From Luteipulveratus flavus (GTDB lineage: Bacteria; Actinomycetota; Actinomycetes; Actinomycetales; Dermatophilaceae): DNA of 64,000 nucleotides. Positions 48,169-56,681 of the stretch are shown piece by piece (within the stretch, counting starts at the first letter, position 1; every line of letters begins with the position of its first letter). The notes below the pieces were generated by a model, which had not been told where the DNA came from, made no database searches, and saw only the letters and a list, made by a program, of their open reading frames with translations. Where the stretch lies: assembly GCF_029080175.1 (NCBI RefSeq), contig NZ_JARFJC010000042.1; one strand, given 5' to 3'. A program made the translations under genes and the position numbers.

Positions 48169-49026
48169 CTAGGAGATCCGCCCCGCCAGGACGGCGTCCG
48201 CGATGGCGAGCCCCTCCTGCGCCCCACGCCGGACGGCCTGGGCGCAGTGCGTGAGCCAGAGCGCGACACCCTCGGTCGTCCCGGACGCGTACGCGGCCAG
48301 GGCACCGGCGTACCCGGTGGCGCCCTCTCGTCCGTGACCGAGCTCGGGGACGGCGACTCCGGTCGGGTCGAGGCCGCTCTGCTGCAGCAGCGCGCGCTCG
48401 AAAGCCCGCGCCACCAGGCCGTTCCCGCGGACGAACGGCCTCAGCGTCGCGATCTCGCCGTGCGCGACGGCGGCCACGACCAGGGCGGGTGCGGAGTCGA
48501 GGGCGCCGACCACGTCGGCGAGCCCGCGGAGGCGCTCGGCGACGACGGCGGGCGGCGCTGCCGGGCCGACCTCGACCAGCTCGCGGGAGTCCTCCTCGCC
48601 CACCCGTGGACGGCCGACCTGCTCCGGGTCGAGGAGCGGCGCGCCGGCCGCGACGTGGAGCCGGGCGAGAGCCTGCGCCGGGGACACGCCGACGAGCGAC
48701 CTGACGTGCTCGGTCTCCGCGGTGGCCTGGACGGCGGAGCGCAGCGTACGCATGACGTGGTCGTCCGCGTCCGGCCACGACAACGCGCCCCGCATCAGGT
48801 CACGGACCACGGCGACGTCGACCTCGGCGCCCTCCAGCGCGGCGCTCGCGCGGGCGCCGCGGACGCGCGACTCGGCGGCCGCCTGCGGGATACGCCGCCG
48901 CAGCGCCTGGTGCCACCGCAGCTCGGTGCAGGCGTCGCGCGCGGCGTCGACCGCCTCGGCGACTCCCGGCAGGTTCTGCAGGGCTCGCAGGCTCTCGACG
49001 ACGTCGGGGTCACTCACGCCCGACAC
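48169..49026 (-). CDS. Degenerate Fic-domain protein (Rv3662c-like)
   Basis: 285 residues. The Fic core is seen as EIATLRPFVRGNGLVARAFERALL, aligned with HPFxxGNGRxxR. The catalytic His is replaced by Arg, the acidic residue by Arg and the first Arg after GNG by Leu, so AMP transfer is unlikely. The N-terminal helical part (ASAALEGAEVDVAVV) resembles Fic proteins with an inhibitory helix. It occupies the place of Rv3662c beside ssd. GTG start. The role is unknown; it may bind nucleotides without catalysis. Confidence 0.8.
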   Translation of the reverse strand: MSGVSDPDVVESLRALQNLPGVAEAVDAARDACTELRWHQALRRRIPQAAAESRVRGARASAALEGAEVDVAVVRDLMRGALSWPDADDHVMRTLRSAVQATAETEHVRSLVGVSPAQALARLHVAAGAPLLDPEQVGRPRVGEEDSRELVEVGPAAPPAVVAERLRGLADVVGALDSAPALVVAAVAHGEIATLRPFVRGNGLVARAFERALLQQSGLDPTGVAVPELGHGREGATGYAGALAAYASGTTEGVALWLTHCAQAVRRGAQEGLAIADAVLAGRIS

Positions 49027-49081
49027 CCTAGATCGGTTGCGCAGAACTCCCCACCGCCGGACGACGCGAGCGCCATAGTGA

Positions 49082-49097
49082 TGTGATTCCCGTCACA
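49082..49097. promoter_or_regulatory. Perfect CRP-type site before DUF485-actP
   Basis: TGTGA-TTCCCG-TCACA is an exact match to the CRP consensus, centred about 52 bp upstream of the DUF485 ATG. CRP control of acetate uptake is known in E. coli, and GlxR does the same in Corynebacterium. Confidence 0.7.
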
Positions 49098-49140
49098 CTG
49101 ATCGACCACGGTGGCCTCGCCCACCCCCGGAAGGAGCGTC

Positions 49141-49479
49141 ATGTCTTCCTCCCCCGCCGACGACCCGCCTCTGGCGGAGTCGTACCGGGACGTCCAGGAG
49201 TCGCCCGAGTTCGCCGAGCTGCGAAGCAGGTTCCGCCGGTTCGTCTTTCCCATGACCGCGCTCTTCCTGGCGTGGTACTTCGCGTTCGTCCTGCTCGGGG
49301 CGTACGCCCACGACTTCATGTCGCACAAGCTCTTCGGCAACATCACGACCGGACTCGTGCTCGGACTGCTCCAGTTCGTCAGCACGTTCGCGATCACGCT
49401 GATCTACGTGCGCTGGGCGAACCGCACGTTCGACCCGGCCGCCGAGGCGCTGGCGCGCCGGATCGAGGGTGACCGATGA
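49141..49479 (+). CDS. DUF485 family membrane protein (YjcH-like)
   Basis: 112 residues. Two transmembrane helices (FPMTALFLAWYFAFVLLGAYA and LVLGLLQFVSTFAITLIYVRWA) with a conserved FMSHKLFGNITTG loop between them are typical of DUF485, the partner encoded next to acetate permease ActP. AAGGAG precedes ATG. The stop overlaps actP (ATGA), so both are made together. Confidence 0.92.
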   Translation: MSSSPADDPPLAESYRDVQESPEFAELRSRFRRFVFPMTALFLAWYFAFVLLGAYAHDFMSHKLFGNITTGLVLGLLQFVSTFAITLIYVRWANRTFDPAAEALARRIEGDR

Positions 49480-51116
49480 ACGCGCTGATGCCGATGCAGA
49501 CCACGGTCGGGAACTCCACCGTCAACATCGTGATCTTCGCGGTGTTCGTCGCGATCACGCTCGCGATCGTCATCCGCGCCTCGCGCAACAACCGCACGGC
49601 GGCGGACTACTACGCCGGCGGTCGCGCCTTCACCGGACGCCAGAACGGCATCGCCATCGCGGGTGACTACCTGTCGGCGGCGTCGTTCCTGGGCATCGCC
49701 GGTGCGATCGCGCTCAACGGGTACGACGGCTTCCTCTACTCGATCGGGTTCCTGGTCGCGTGGCTCGTGGCTCTGCTGCTCGTGGCCGAGCTGCTCCGGA
49801 ACACAGGGCGATTCACCATGGCGGACGTCCTGTCCTTCCGCCTCCGGCAGGGGCCGGTCCGGACGGCCGCCGCGATCTCGACGCTCACGGTCAGCTTCTT
49901 CTACCTGCTCGCCCAGATGGCCGGAGCAGGCGGACTCGTCTCGCTCCTGCTCGGCATCGAGGGGGTCAACGCCCAGCGCGTGGTCATCGCGATCGTCGGC
50001 GTCATCATGGTGTTCTACGTCCTCGTCGGCGGCATGAAGGGCACCACCTGGGTGCAGATCGTCAAAGCGGTGCTGCTGATCATCGGCGCCGCGGTGATGA
50101 CCGTCTGGGTGCTGGTGAAGTACGACGTCAACCTGTCCCACCTCCTGCAGGGCGCGATCGACAACTCCCCGAAGGCCGGCGAGAACATCCTCGGTCCGGG
50201 GCTGCAGTACGGCAAGACCGAGACGACCCAGCTCGACTTCGTCTCTCTCGGCCTTGCGCTCGTCCTCGGCACCGCGGGTCTCCCTCACGTGCTGATGCGC
50301 TTCTACACGGTCCCGACGTCCAAGGACGCACGGAAGTCCGTCGCCTGGGCCATCTGGCTGATCGGGTTCTTCTACCTGTTCACCCTGGTGCTCGGGTACG
50401 GTGCCGCGGCCCTGGTCGGGCCGGAGAAGATCGCCGCCGCGCCAGGCAAGGTCAACTCCGCTGCGCCCCTGCTCGCGTTCGAGCTCGGCGGCGAGGTCCT
50501 GCTCGGGCTCATCTCCGCCGTGGCGTTCGCGACGATCCTCGCGGTGGTCGCCGGCCTGACGATCACGGCGAGCGCGTCCTTCGCGCACGACGTGTACGCC
50601 AACGTCATCAAGAAGGGCACGGTCACGCCGGAGCGCGAGGTGCGGGTGGCCCGGATCACCGCCCTGGTCATCGGTGCGGTCGCGATCGTCGGCGGCATCT
50701 TCGCCAACGGTCAGAACGTCGCGTTCCTGGTCGCGCTGGCCTTTGCGATCGCCGCGAGCGCCAACCTGCCGACGATCCTCTACTCCCTGTTCTGGAAGCG
50801 GTTCAACACCCGCGGTGCGCTGTGGTCCATCTATGGCGGTCTGATCTCGGCGTTGGTGCTGATCGTGTTCAGCCCGGTGGTGTCGGGCAAGCCGGCCGGG
50901 CCGGACGGCAAGAGCCTGTCGATGTTCACGGACACCTCGGTCGACTTCCACTGGTTCCCGCTGGACAACCCCGGCATCGTGTCGATCCCGCTCGGGTTCT
51001 TCCTCGGCTGGCTCGGCAGCGTGACCAGCAAGGAGCGGTCCGACCCCGACCGGTACGCCGAGATGGAGGTGCGCTCGCTGACCGGAGCGGGCGCCGAGAA
51101 GGCAGTCCATCACTAG
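49476..51116 (+). CDS. actP: Cation/acetate symporter ActP (sodium:solute symporter family)
   Basis: A 546-residue permease with about 13 helices that takes up acetate and other short carboxylates with a cation. Family blocks: ADYYAGGRAFTGRQNGIAIAGDYLSAASFLGI near the N-terminus, ITLTVSFFYLLAQMAGAGGLV-like helix, and GTAGLPHVLMRFYTVP, the SSS signature. It works with acetyl-CoA synthetase, whose gene ends this window. A 47-bp palindromic terminator follows. Confidence 0.95.
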   Translation: MNALMPMQTTVGNSTVNIVIFAVFVAITLAIVIRASRNNRTAADYYAGGRAFTGRQNGIAIAGDYLSAASFLGIAGAIALNGYDGFLYSIGFLVAWLVALLLVAELLRNTGRFTMADVLSFRLRQGPVRTAAAISTLTVSFFYLLAQMAGAGGLVSLLLGIEGVNAQRVVIAIVGVIMVFYVLVGGMKGTTWVQIVKAVLLIIGAAVMTVWVLVKYDVNLSHLLQGAIDNSPKAGENILGPGLQYGKTETTQLDFVSLGLALVLGTAGLPHVLMRFYTVPTSKDARKSVAWAIWLIGFFYLFTLVLGYGAAALVGPEKIAAAPGKVNSAAPLLAFELGGEVLLGLISAVAFATILAVVAGLTITASASFAHDVYANVIKKGTVTPEREVRVARITALVIGAVAIVGGIFANGQNVAFLVALAFAIAASANLPTILYSLFWKRFNTRGALWSIYGGLISALVLIVFSPVVSGKPAGPDGKSLSMFTDTSVDFHWFPLDNPGIVSIPLGFFLGWLGSVTSKERSDPDRYAEMEVRSLTGAGAEKAVHH

Positions 51117-51120
51117 GTCC

Positions 51121-51167
51121 GTACGACGGTGAGCCGGTCGCGTCTCGCGACCGGCTCACCGTCGTAC
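51121..51167 (+). terminator. Very strong hairpin terminator after actP
   Basis: Perfect 22-bp arms (GTACGACGGTGAGCCGGTCG, then CG, on the left) around a TCT loop, starting four bases after the actP stop. Confidence 0.85.
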
Positions 51168-51182
51168 GCAGCCGAGCCCGGC

Positions 51183-51326
51183 CACGACAAGCGACCACTC
51201 GGGACACTCCTCAGCACCAACCGACCCCCGCGATCACGACAAGCGACCGCTCGGCGCGCTGCTCGGTGGCCGGGCCACCGTGTGGCCCGACGCACCGCGG
51301 GCCCGGACGTCACCGAGACGTCCGGG
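51183..51326. repeat. Repeat-rich intergenic segment
   Basis: Two direct copies of CACGACAAGCGACC[A/G]CTCGG (51183-51202 and 51235-51254) are followed by stems CGGTGGC/GCCACCG and CCCGGACGT/ACGTCCGGG (51302-51326). It lies between convergent actP and the GH18 gene; the last stem may terminate the GH18 message. Confidence 0.6.
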
Positions 51327-51348
51327 GCCGCAGTCAGGTCCGACCGGA

Positions 51349-52317
51349 TCAGCCGGCGGCTGTGAAGACCTTGGTGAAGTCCAGCGGGGCGCCGTCCACA
51401 CCGGAGCAGGTCGGTTGCGCGCCGCCGCCCGGGCAGGGCTGGTCGCGTCCGACGGACCAGAACGCCAGTCGTCCGACGCCCTGCTCCTTCGCCCAGGCGA
51501 CGATCGCGCGGGCGTCGTCCTGCGAGACCGTCTCTCCGGCACTGTCGTTCGCGCCGGTCATCGGAGTCACGCCGATGTTGGCCCACGTCACGTCGAGGCC
51601 GCTCTCCTGCGCGGCGCTGAGCGTGCCCGCGGCGGCGGTCTTCGCGGCGCCGGCCATGTCGTCGACCGGGTGGCCGTAGTCCATGACCATGGCGTTGATG
51701 ACGTCCAGCCGTACGCCCTGGGCTGCTGCCGCGGCGAGCAAGGCGCGCCCGGTGTCGACCGGCCCGGTCTCCAGCACCGGGATCGTCACGGACACCTGCA
51801 GACCCGGGTTGCGGTCCTGCAGCGCCTTGATCGCGCGGAACCGCCGCTCGACCGAGGCGGTGTCGCCGATCGCGCCGCCCTCGACGTCGAAGTCGATCTT
51901 GCTGACCTGGTACTTGTCGATGACGCTCTGGTACGCCGCGGTCAGCGCCGTCTCGTCCGTGCAGGACTGACCCAGCTCGATGCCGCCCGCGCCACCGAAG
52001 GAGATGATCGGCTCGGCGCCCGCGGCCCGCGCGCGGTCGATCCGCGGGTTGACCGTGGAGTCCTCGATGCCGAGCGTGTCGCCCCAGATGGGCTTGCATC
52101 CCGAGCCGAGGACGAAGGCTGCCGTGAACGTGCGCAGGCCGCCGTCCGCGATCGCGCGGTCCAGCATGTCGGCACTGTTGGCGGAGAGGTCGACGTACGG
52201 CGCCACCTGGGTGCCTTCGGCCTCCTGCGCCCGCGCGCTCCCGGTCGGCAGGACGGTCCCGACGGCCAGCGCGGACGCCGCGGCGAAGCCTGCAGCGGCC
52301 AGCGCGAGGCGGCTCAT
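51349..52317 (-). CDS. Secreted GH18 chitinase-like protein
   Basis: 322 residues. A Sec signal (residues 1-30, ending SARAQ) leads to a TIM-barrel with KIDFDVEGG, the GH18 catalytic DxDxE motif (Glu is the acid), preceded by PIISFGGAGGIELGQSC, the SxGG strand. INAMVMDYGHP carries the substrate-assisting MDYG. This matches the bacterial chitinase group with no extra binding domain. Its ATG overlaps the GH64 stop (ATGA). Confidence 0.9.
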   Translation of the reverse strand: MSRLALAAAGFAAASALAVGTVLPTGSARAQEAEGTQVAPYVDLSANSADMLDRAIADGGLRTFTAAFVLGSGCKPIWGDTLGIEDSTVNPRIDRARAAGAEPIISFGGAGGIELGQSCTDETALTAAYQSVIDKYQVSKIDFDVEGGAIGDTASVERRFRAIKALQDRNPGLQVSVTIPVLETGPVDTGRALLAAAAAQGVRLDVINAMVMDYGHPVDDMAGAAKTAAAGTLSAAQESGLDVTWANIGVTPMTGANDSAGETVSQDDARAIVAWAKEQGVGRLAFWSVGRDQPCPGGGAQPTCSGVDGAPLDFTKVFTAAG

Positions 52318-53516
52318 CGGACGCCCTGCCCGAACGAGCTCAGCGTGATGGACGCCGAGCGCGGGTCGTCCGCGTGCACGAGCGACTCGAAGTTGCCCAC
52401 GTCGTCGTACGCGAAGGCGTACGCCTTGCCATCGACCATGTTGGCGTGGACAGCCTTGGCGTACAGGTTGGTCGGCGAGGTCCGGTAGAAGTCAGCAGCA
52501 CTCGTGCTCGGCTGGGTGTCGATGGTGCCGAGCGTTCCGCGGTTGAGCGCGGCGCAGAGAGTGCGCGAGATCGGGCCCACGACCTGGTCGTTCGGCGAGG
52601 GGAGGTCGCCGTCGCAGCCCCAGACGCTGGCGCTGCTCGGCTTGTTGAAGGACGCGACCTGCGCGCCGGACCCGTCGGTGAAGGTCATCACGTTGCCGGA
52701 GGTGTGGCCGAAGAACTTGGTGTCCGGGCGGTCGCCGAACGGCTGCACGGTGAGCGTCTTGGAGGCGTACGCGTCCCACGCCGAGCTGATGTAGGAGTCG
52801 AGGTAGCCGGGGTCCAGCTGGCCGGCGCCGGCGGCCTTCCCGGGCGCGAGCACGCGCAGCACGGTGCCGTCGGACCGGGTGTAGACCGATCGCGACCACG
52901 CCGGGTCGGAGCGGAGCGTGTCGATGACCGCCTGCCGGCCGCCCGGCTTCGGCTCGCCGGTGGTGCTCGTCGAGCCGTCGCTGCCCGTCACCGAGACGGC
53001 GTGCGGGACGGCGAACATGTCGACCTGCGAGCTGTTCAGCCAGAGGCCGCCGTCGTTGTAGGTGAACTCGCTCCAGTCGAAGAGGATGTCGCGGTTCGCA
53101 TCCCCCTCGGCCCACGGCGCGGGCTGCACGAGACCGTCCGGCGTCAGCCTGAAGTCCAGCTTGGAGCCGAGCGAGAAGTAGACCCGCCCGGAGAAGCCCC
53201 GGGGCACGTTGATCGTGCCGCTGCCGCCGTTGCCCGGACCGGGGATCGCGACGTCGGGCGCGGGCGACGGTGGGTTCTGACCGGCCGGCCAGGGCGTGAA
53301 CGCGCCTGCCTGGTTCACGTAGCCGAGCCGGCCGCCGCCGAGGTCGGTGCCGATGACGTACAGGTACGTCGCATCGCCCCGTCCGGTGCTGTTGCCCACC
53401 GCGACCGGCAGGACGTCCGGTGGGAGTGCGTCGACCGGTGACGCGACGGCGACGCCCACGGGGGCGATGAGGGTGGCGGCCAGCAGAGCGTTGCGGACTC
53501 GTGTCTGGAGCTGCAC
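52314..53516 (-). CDS. Secreted GH64-like beta-1,3-glucanase
   Basis: 400 residues. The signal peptide ends near SPVDALP. RVYFSLGSKLDFRLTPDG, FDWSEFTYNDGGLWLNSSQVDMFAVPHAV and the C-terminal NLYAKAVHANMVDGKAYAFAYDDVG follow the GH64/thaumatin-like laminaripentaose-producing glucanase pattern; acidic residues in FDWSEF and NSSQVD would be catalytic. GAGGAGAG fixes GTG 53516. Operon with the GH18 gene: together they suggest attack on fungal walls (chitin plus beta-1,3-glucan). Confidence 0.88.
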   Translation of the reverse strand: MQLQTRVRNALLAATLIAPVGVAVASPVDALPPDVLPVAVGNSTGRGDATYLYVIGTDLGGGRLGYVNQAGAFTPWPAGQNPPSPAPDVAIPGPGNGGSGTINVPRGFSGRVYFSLGSKLDFRLTPDGLVQPAPWAEGDANRDILFDWSEFTYNDGGLWLNSSQVDMFAVPHAVSVTGSDGSTSTTGEPKPGGRQAVIDTLRSDPAWSRSVYTRSDGTVLRVLAPGKAAGAGQLDPGYLDSYISSAWDAYASKTLTVQPFGDRPDTKFFGHTSGNVMTFTDGSGAQVASFNKPSSASVWGCDGDLPSPNDQVVGPISRTLCAALNRGTLGTIDTQPSTSAADFYRTSPTNLYAKAVHANMVDGKAYAFAYDDVGNFESLVHADDPRSASITLSSFGQGVR

Positions 53517-53702
53517 GACAGATCTCTCCTCTGATCGGTTACATCGTTGGATCACTCCTGCCTACCGAAGCCCTGGTCAGCGGCAGGTCATCCGGATGAC
53601 CCCGATGTGCACGGATATGTACGGAGGTCGTTGCGAAAAGCCGCGCATGCGGACCAGATTCGGTCCCATGCCGATCACCGTGCCGCCCGGGCGGCCGCTC
53701 CG

Positions 53703-54341
53703 ATGAGGGAGGTCACCGCTGCTGACGCGGTCCGCGACGTACTGCTGCGCCTCCGGCACTCGACGCACCTCCTGCTCGGGATCGCCGGTCCGCCGGCATC
53801 CGGGAAGTCGACGCTCGCCGCCGAGGTCGCCGACGCGGCGTCGCGGTCCGGCATCAGCGCCGTCGTGGTGCCGATGGACGGTTTCCACCTCGCTCAGTCG
53901 GTCCTCGACGCCCGCGGGCTCGCCGGGGTGAAGGGCGCCGCGGAGACGTTCGACGCGGCCGGGTTCGTGGCCCTGCTGAGGCGCATCCGCGCGGCCGACT
54001 CCACAGTGTGGGCGCCGGCGTTCGACCGGGCGCTGGAGGACGCGGTCGCGGGCAGCATCGAGGTGCCGCCGGACGTCCGGCTGGTCGTCACCGAGGGCAA
54101 CTACCTCCTGGACGAGGCTCCTCCGTGGCGTGACATCGCGCCCCTGCTGGAGGAGACCTGGTACGTCCGGCTCGACGACGACGTACGCCGCGCGCGCCTC
54201 GTCGCTCGCCACGAGGCGTACGGCCGCACCCACGACGAGGCCGTCGCTCGCGCGTACGGCACCGACGAGCACAACGCGGTACGGATCGCGGCTAGTGTCC
54301 ATCGCGCCGACCGCGTCGTCCTGGCGCCCGAGCGGTCCTGA
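53703..54341 (+). CDS. P-loop nucleoside/sugar kinase (uridine kinase-like)
   Basis: 212 residues. Walker A GIAGPPASGKST, then VVPMDGFHLA with the catalytic Asp, WAPAFDRALED, and VTEGNYLLDEAPPW, the typical set for PRK/uridine kinase-like proteins such as the FrcK or YggC group, thought to phosphorylate nucleosides, pantothenate or fructose. The C-terminal VRLDDDVRRARLVARHEAYGRT is the lid. No clear ribosome site; may be leaderless. Confidence 0.88.
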   Translation: MREVTAADAVRDVLLRLRHSTHLLLGIAGPPASGKSTLAAEVADAASRSGISAVVVPMDGFHLAQSVLDARGLAGVKGAAETFDAAGFVALLRRIRAADSTVWAPAFDRALEDAVAGSIEVPPDVRLVVTEGNYLLDEAPPWRDIAPLLEETWYVRLDDDVRRARLVARHEAYGRTHDEAVARAYGTDEHNAVRIAASVHRADRVVLAPERS

Positions 54342-54421
54342 GGGATCCGTCCGGGCATCGGTGACGTCCAACGGCGCGTACGCCCGCACTCGCGGGGTCG
54401 CTCGGGGCTCGAGGAGACACG

Positions 54422-55411
54422 ATGAACATCAGGACGCGGGTGAGCGCTCTCGCCGCCGTCATCACGGCAGCGACGCTGCTGTCCGGGTGCCAGGAGGAGC
54501 AGGTCGTCACCGGCACCCCCTCGGCGAACGCCTCGAGCGGGCAGCGCAGCGACCGCAGCACGTCCTCCGGGGCCACGAGCGGCGATGCGACCCCCGGGGC
54601 CGACGGCACGGACGCCGGCCGTCGGGAGCACCTCACCGACAAGGGCGGTTACGTCGTCCAGGGCTCCAAGGTCACCTTCGTCTACAACAACGGCGTGCGC
54701 TACGTCCTCGACGTGGGCGCCCCGGTCGGTGACCGGACCACGATCCGCAACGGCACCGGGACCCTCACCCTCAAGGACACCACCGCCACCTGGGTCGACC
54801 TGCGCAGCCGTTCCACCAGCACGGTCGACGGGCAGGGCGCCGGCACCGTCATCGACAAGACGGGTGCGATCGTCGTCGCCCCGGACGGCAGCACCACCTG
54901 CGCCAACGGTCAGGGCCTGCAGTTCGTCGGCTCGGACGGCAGCAAGGGACAGGCGAGCAAGAACGGCGCGTTCTTCGTGGACGCCGACGGCAAGAAGACC
55001 TCGTACGGCAGCCCGACCGCCGGCGGCCGGCCGGCCGGCCGGTTCACGGTCTGCAACATCGACAAGCAGGTGAGCGTCGACCTCTACTCCGACGTGCTGT
55101 TCGACTTCGACAAGGCGACGCTGACCCCGGCCGGCGAGCTCGTGGTCGCGAGCGCGGCGAGCACCATCCGCGACGACGTCCGCGGCAAGACAGTCAATGT
55201 CGTCGGCCACACCGACAGCACCGGGAGCGCCGACTACAACGCCTCGCTCGGGCTGCGCCGGGCGAACGCCGTCGCGACGAAGCTGCGCACCCAGGTGCCC
55301 GGGATCCGCCTCGAGGTCAACACCGCCGGCGAGACGCAGCCGGCCGCGAGCAACGCCACCGAGGCGGGGCGGGCGAAGAACCGCCGCGTGACCATCAGCT
55401 ACGCGCGCTGA
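54422..55411 (+). CDS. OmpA-domain lipoprotein
   Basis: 329 residues. The type II signal ends TLLSGCQ (Cys near residue 23). A middle region (60-210) has repeated beta-strand-like segments, and the C-terminal OmpA domain (about 215-329) shows VLFDFDKATLTPAGELVVAS, VVGHTDSTGSADYNASLGLRRA and AKNRRVTISY, the peptidoglycan-binding Asp and Arg included. It would tether the membrane to the wall. GAGGAG precedes ATG. A hairpin follows at 55418-55444. Confidence 0.9.
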   Translation: MNIRTRVSALAAVITAATLLSGCQEEQVVTGTPSANASSGQRSDRSTSSGATSGDATPGADGTDAGRREHLTDKGGYVVQGSKVTFVYNNGVRYVLDVGAPVGDRTTIRNGTGTLTLKDTTATWVDLRSRSTSTVDGQGAGTVIDKTGAIVVAPDGSTTCANGQGLQFVGSDGSKGQASKNGAFFVDADGKKTSYGSPTAGGRPAGRFTVCNIDKQVSVDLYSDVLFDFDKATLTPAGELVVASAASTIRDDVRGKTVNVVGHTDSTGSADYNASLGLRRANAVATKLRTQVPGIRLEVNTAGETQPAASNATEAGRAKNRRVTISYAR

Positions 55412-55417
55412 CCGAGC

Positions 55418-55444
55418 GGGGTGGCGCGTCCACCGCGCCACCCC
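55418..55444 (+). terminator. Hairpin terminator
   Basis: Perfect 11-bp arms GGGGTGGCGCG / CGCGCCACCCC around TCCAC, starting seven bases after the OmpA gene stop. Confidence 0.8.
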
Positions 55445-55484
55445 GGTCCGGCGGTATCACCGGCAACCGTCGGCATTCTTGTGA

Positions 55485-55500
55485 TGTGACGTACATCACA
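55485..55500. promoter_or_regulatory. Perfect CRP-type site
   Basis: TGTGA-CGTACA-TCACA is an exact consensus match, about 130 bp upstream of the secreted AMIN-like protein gene. The flanks extend the symmetry (TTGTGA on the left and CACACAA on the right). Confidence 0.65.
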
Positions 55501-55631
55501 CAAATCTGTCGCGACGGCCAACCGGTGGAGCAGCTCGTACGTCCTCCACACACTCGCAGCCACCCGGCTGCGGGTACGTCGGCTCAGGGGGACATCCCGG
55601 TCGACGGCAGAAGAAGGATCAAGGGGGGACC

Positions 55632-56225
55632 ATGTCCCGGTCACGCACCACCACCCGCCGCCCGCGACTCGCCACCGTGGCGTTCGTCGTCCTCGGGCTG
55701 CTCCTGGGCCTGCTCGGCCCACTCGTCGCATCATCGCGCGCCAGCGCCACCGTCTGCGAAGCGCCGTGGGGGTCGCTTCCCAAGACGAGCTCCAGTCACA
55801 CCACCAAGCCGCTGACCGGCGTCCGTACCGGCCAGCAGCTCTGCTACGACCGGCTCGTGCTCGACATCGGCCGGTCGGGGACAGGCGCCGTCGGCTACGA
55901 CGTGCGCTACGTGTCCGTCGTCGGAGCCGAGGGCTCGGGTGCACCACTGCCCGTCCGCGGCGACGCCGACATCAAGGTGACCGTCAACGCGCCGGCGTAC
56001 AACGTCAGCACCGGCGCACCGACCTACACCCCGTCCAACCCGAACGAGCTGTCCAACGTGTCGGGCTACCGCACGTTCCGCCAGCTCCGCTGGGCCGGCT
56101 CGTTCGAGGGGCAGAGCACCATCGCCCTCGGCGTCCGCGCCCGGCTGCCGATGCGGGTCTTCGTCCTGAGCGACACCGACGGGTCCCGTCGGCTGGTCGT
56201 CGACGTCGCCCACCTCTGGTACTGA
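55632..56225 (+). CDS. Secreted AMIN-like domain protein
   Basis: 197 residues. The N-terminal basic stretch and helix (RLATVAFVVLGLLLGLLGPLVAS) with ASA at about 39 form the signal. The rest is a beta-sandwich similar to AMIN-like domains: YDRLVLDIGRSGTGAVGYDVRYV, LRWAGSFEGQSTIALGVRARLPMRVFVLS and the end SRRLVVDVAHLWY. AMIN domains bind cell wall material. AAGGGGGGA precedes ATG. A hairpin separates it from the convergent usp gene. Confidence 0.8.
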   Translation: MSRSRTTTRRPRLATVAFVVLGLLLGLLGPLVASSRASATVCEAPWGSLPKTSSSHTTKPLTGVRTGQQLCYDRLVLDIGRSGTGAVGYDVRYVSVVGAEGSGAPLPVRGDADIKVTVNAPAYNVSTGAPTYTPSNPNELSNVSGYRTFRQLRWAGSFEGQSTIALGVRARLPMRVFVLSDTDGSRRLVVDVAHLWY

Positions 56226-56252
56226 CCGCGGCCACCACGCCGCACACACCAC

Positions 56253-56283
56253 GACGCGCCCACCCCGACCGGGTGGGCGCGTC
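56253..56283. terminator. Bidirectional hairpin terminator
   Basis: Perfect 13-bp arms GACGCGCCCACCC / GGGTGGGCGCGTC around a 5-nt loop, between convergent genes. Confidence 0.8.
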
Positions 56284-56294
56284 GCTGCCGGCTG

Positions 56295-56681
56295 TCAGGG
56301 CTTGACCGCGAGCACCGGGCACGCCGCGTCCAGCAGCACCCGCTGGGCGGTCGAGCCGAGGATCAGCTTGCCGACCGGGGTACGCCGCCGCAGGCCGACC
56401 ACGATCAGGTCGGCCCCGACCTCTTCCGCCACGTCGAGGATCAGGTCGGCGACGTCCGGGCCGAGCGGCTGCCGGACCTCGTACTCGACCCCGGACGCCT
56501 CCAGGTGGCTCCGCAGCCGGTCGACGTCCGCGCCCTGACTGAACCGGGTGTCGACGTAGGCGTCGCCACGCGTCCCGTTGACGACCACCAGGCGCGAGCC
56601 CGTACGGCGCGCCTCGACCAGCGCCTGCTCCACCGCGGCCTCGCCCGGCGCACCGGGGACGTAGCCGACGACGATCGTCAT
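56295..56681 (-). CDS. Universal stress protein (UspA family)
   Basis: 128 residues. TIVVGYVPGAPGEAAVEQAL is the N-terminal strand-helix, and VVGLRRRTPVGKLILGSTAQRVLLDAACPVLAV carries the ATP-binding G-2X-G-9X-G(S/T) motif. One Usp domain. It overlaps the tctA stop (ATGA) and so is the last gene of the tricarboxylate uptake operon. Such a location suggests it senses energy state during carboxylate use; that is inference. Confidence 0.9.
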   Translation of the reverse strand: MTIVVGYVPGAPGEAAVEQALVEARRTGSRLVVVNGTRGDAYVDTRFSQGADVDRLRSHLEASGVEYEVRQPLGPDVADLILDVAEEVGADLIVVGLRRRTPVGKLILGSTAQRVLLDAACPVLAVKP

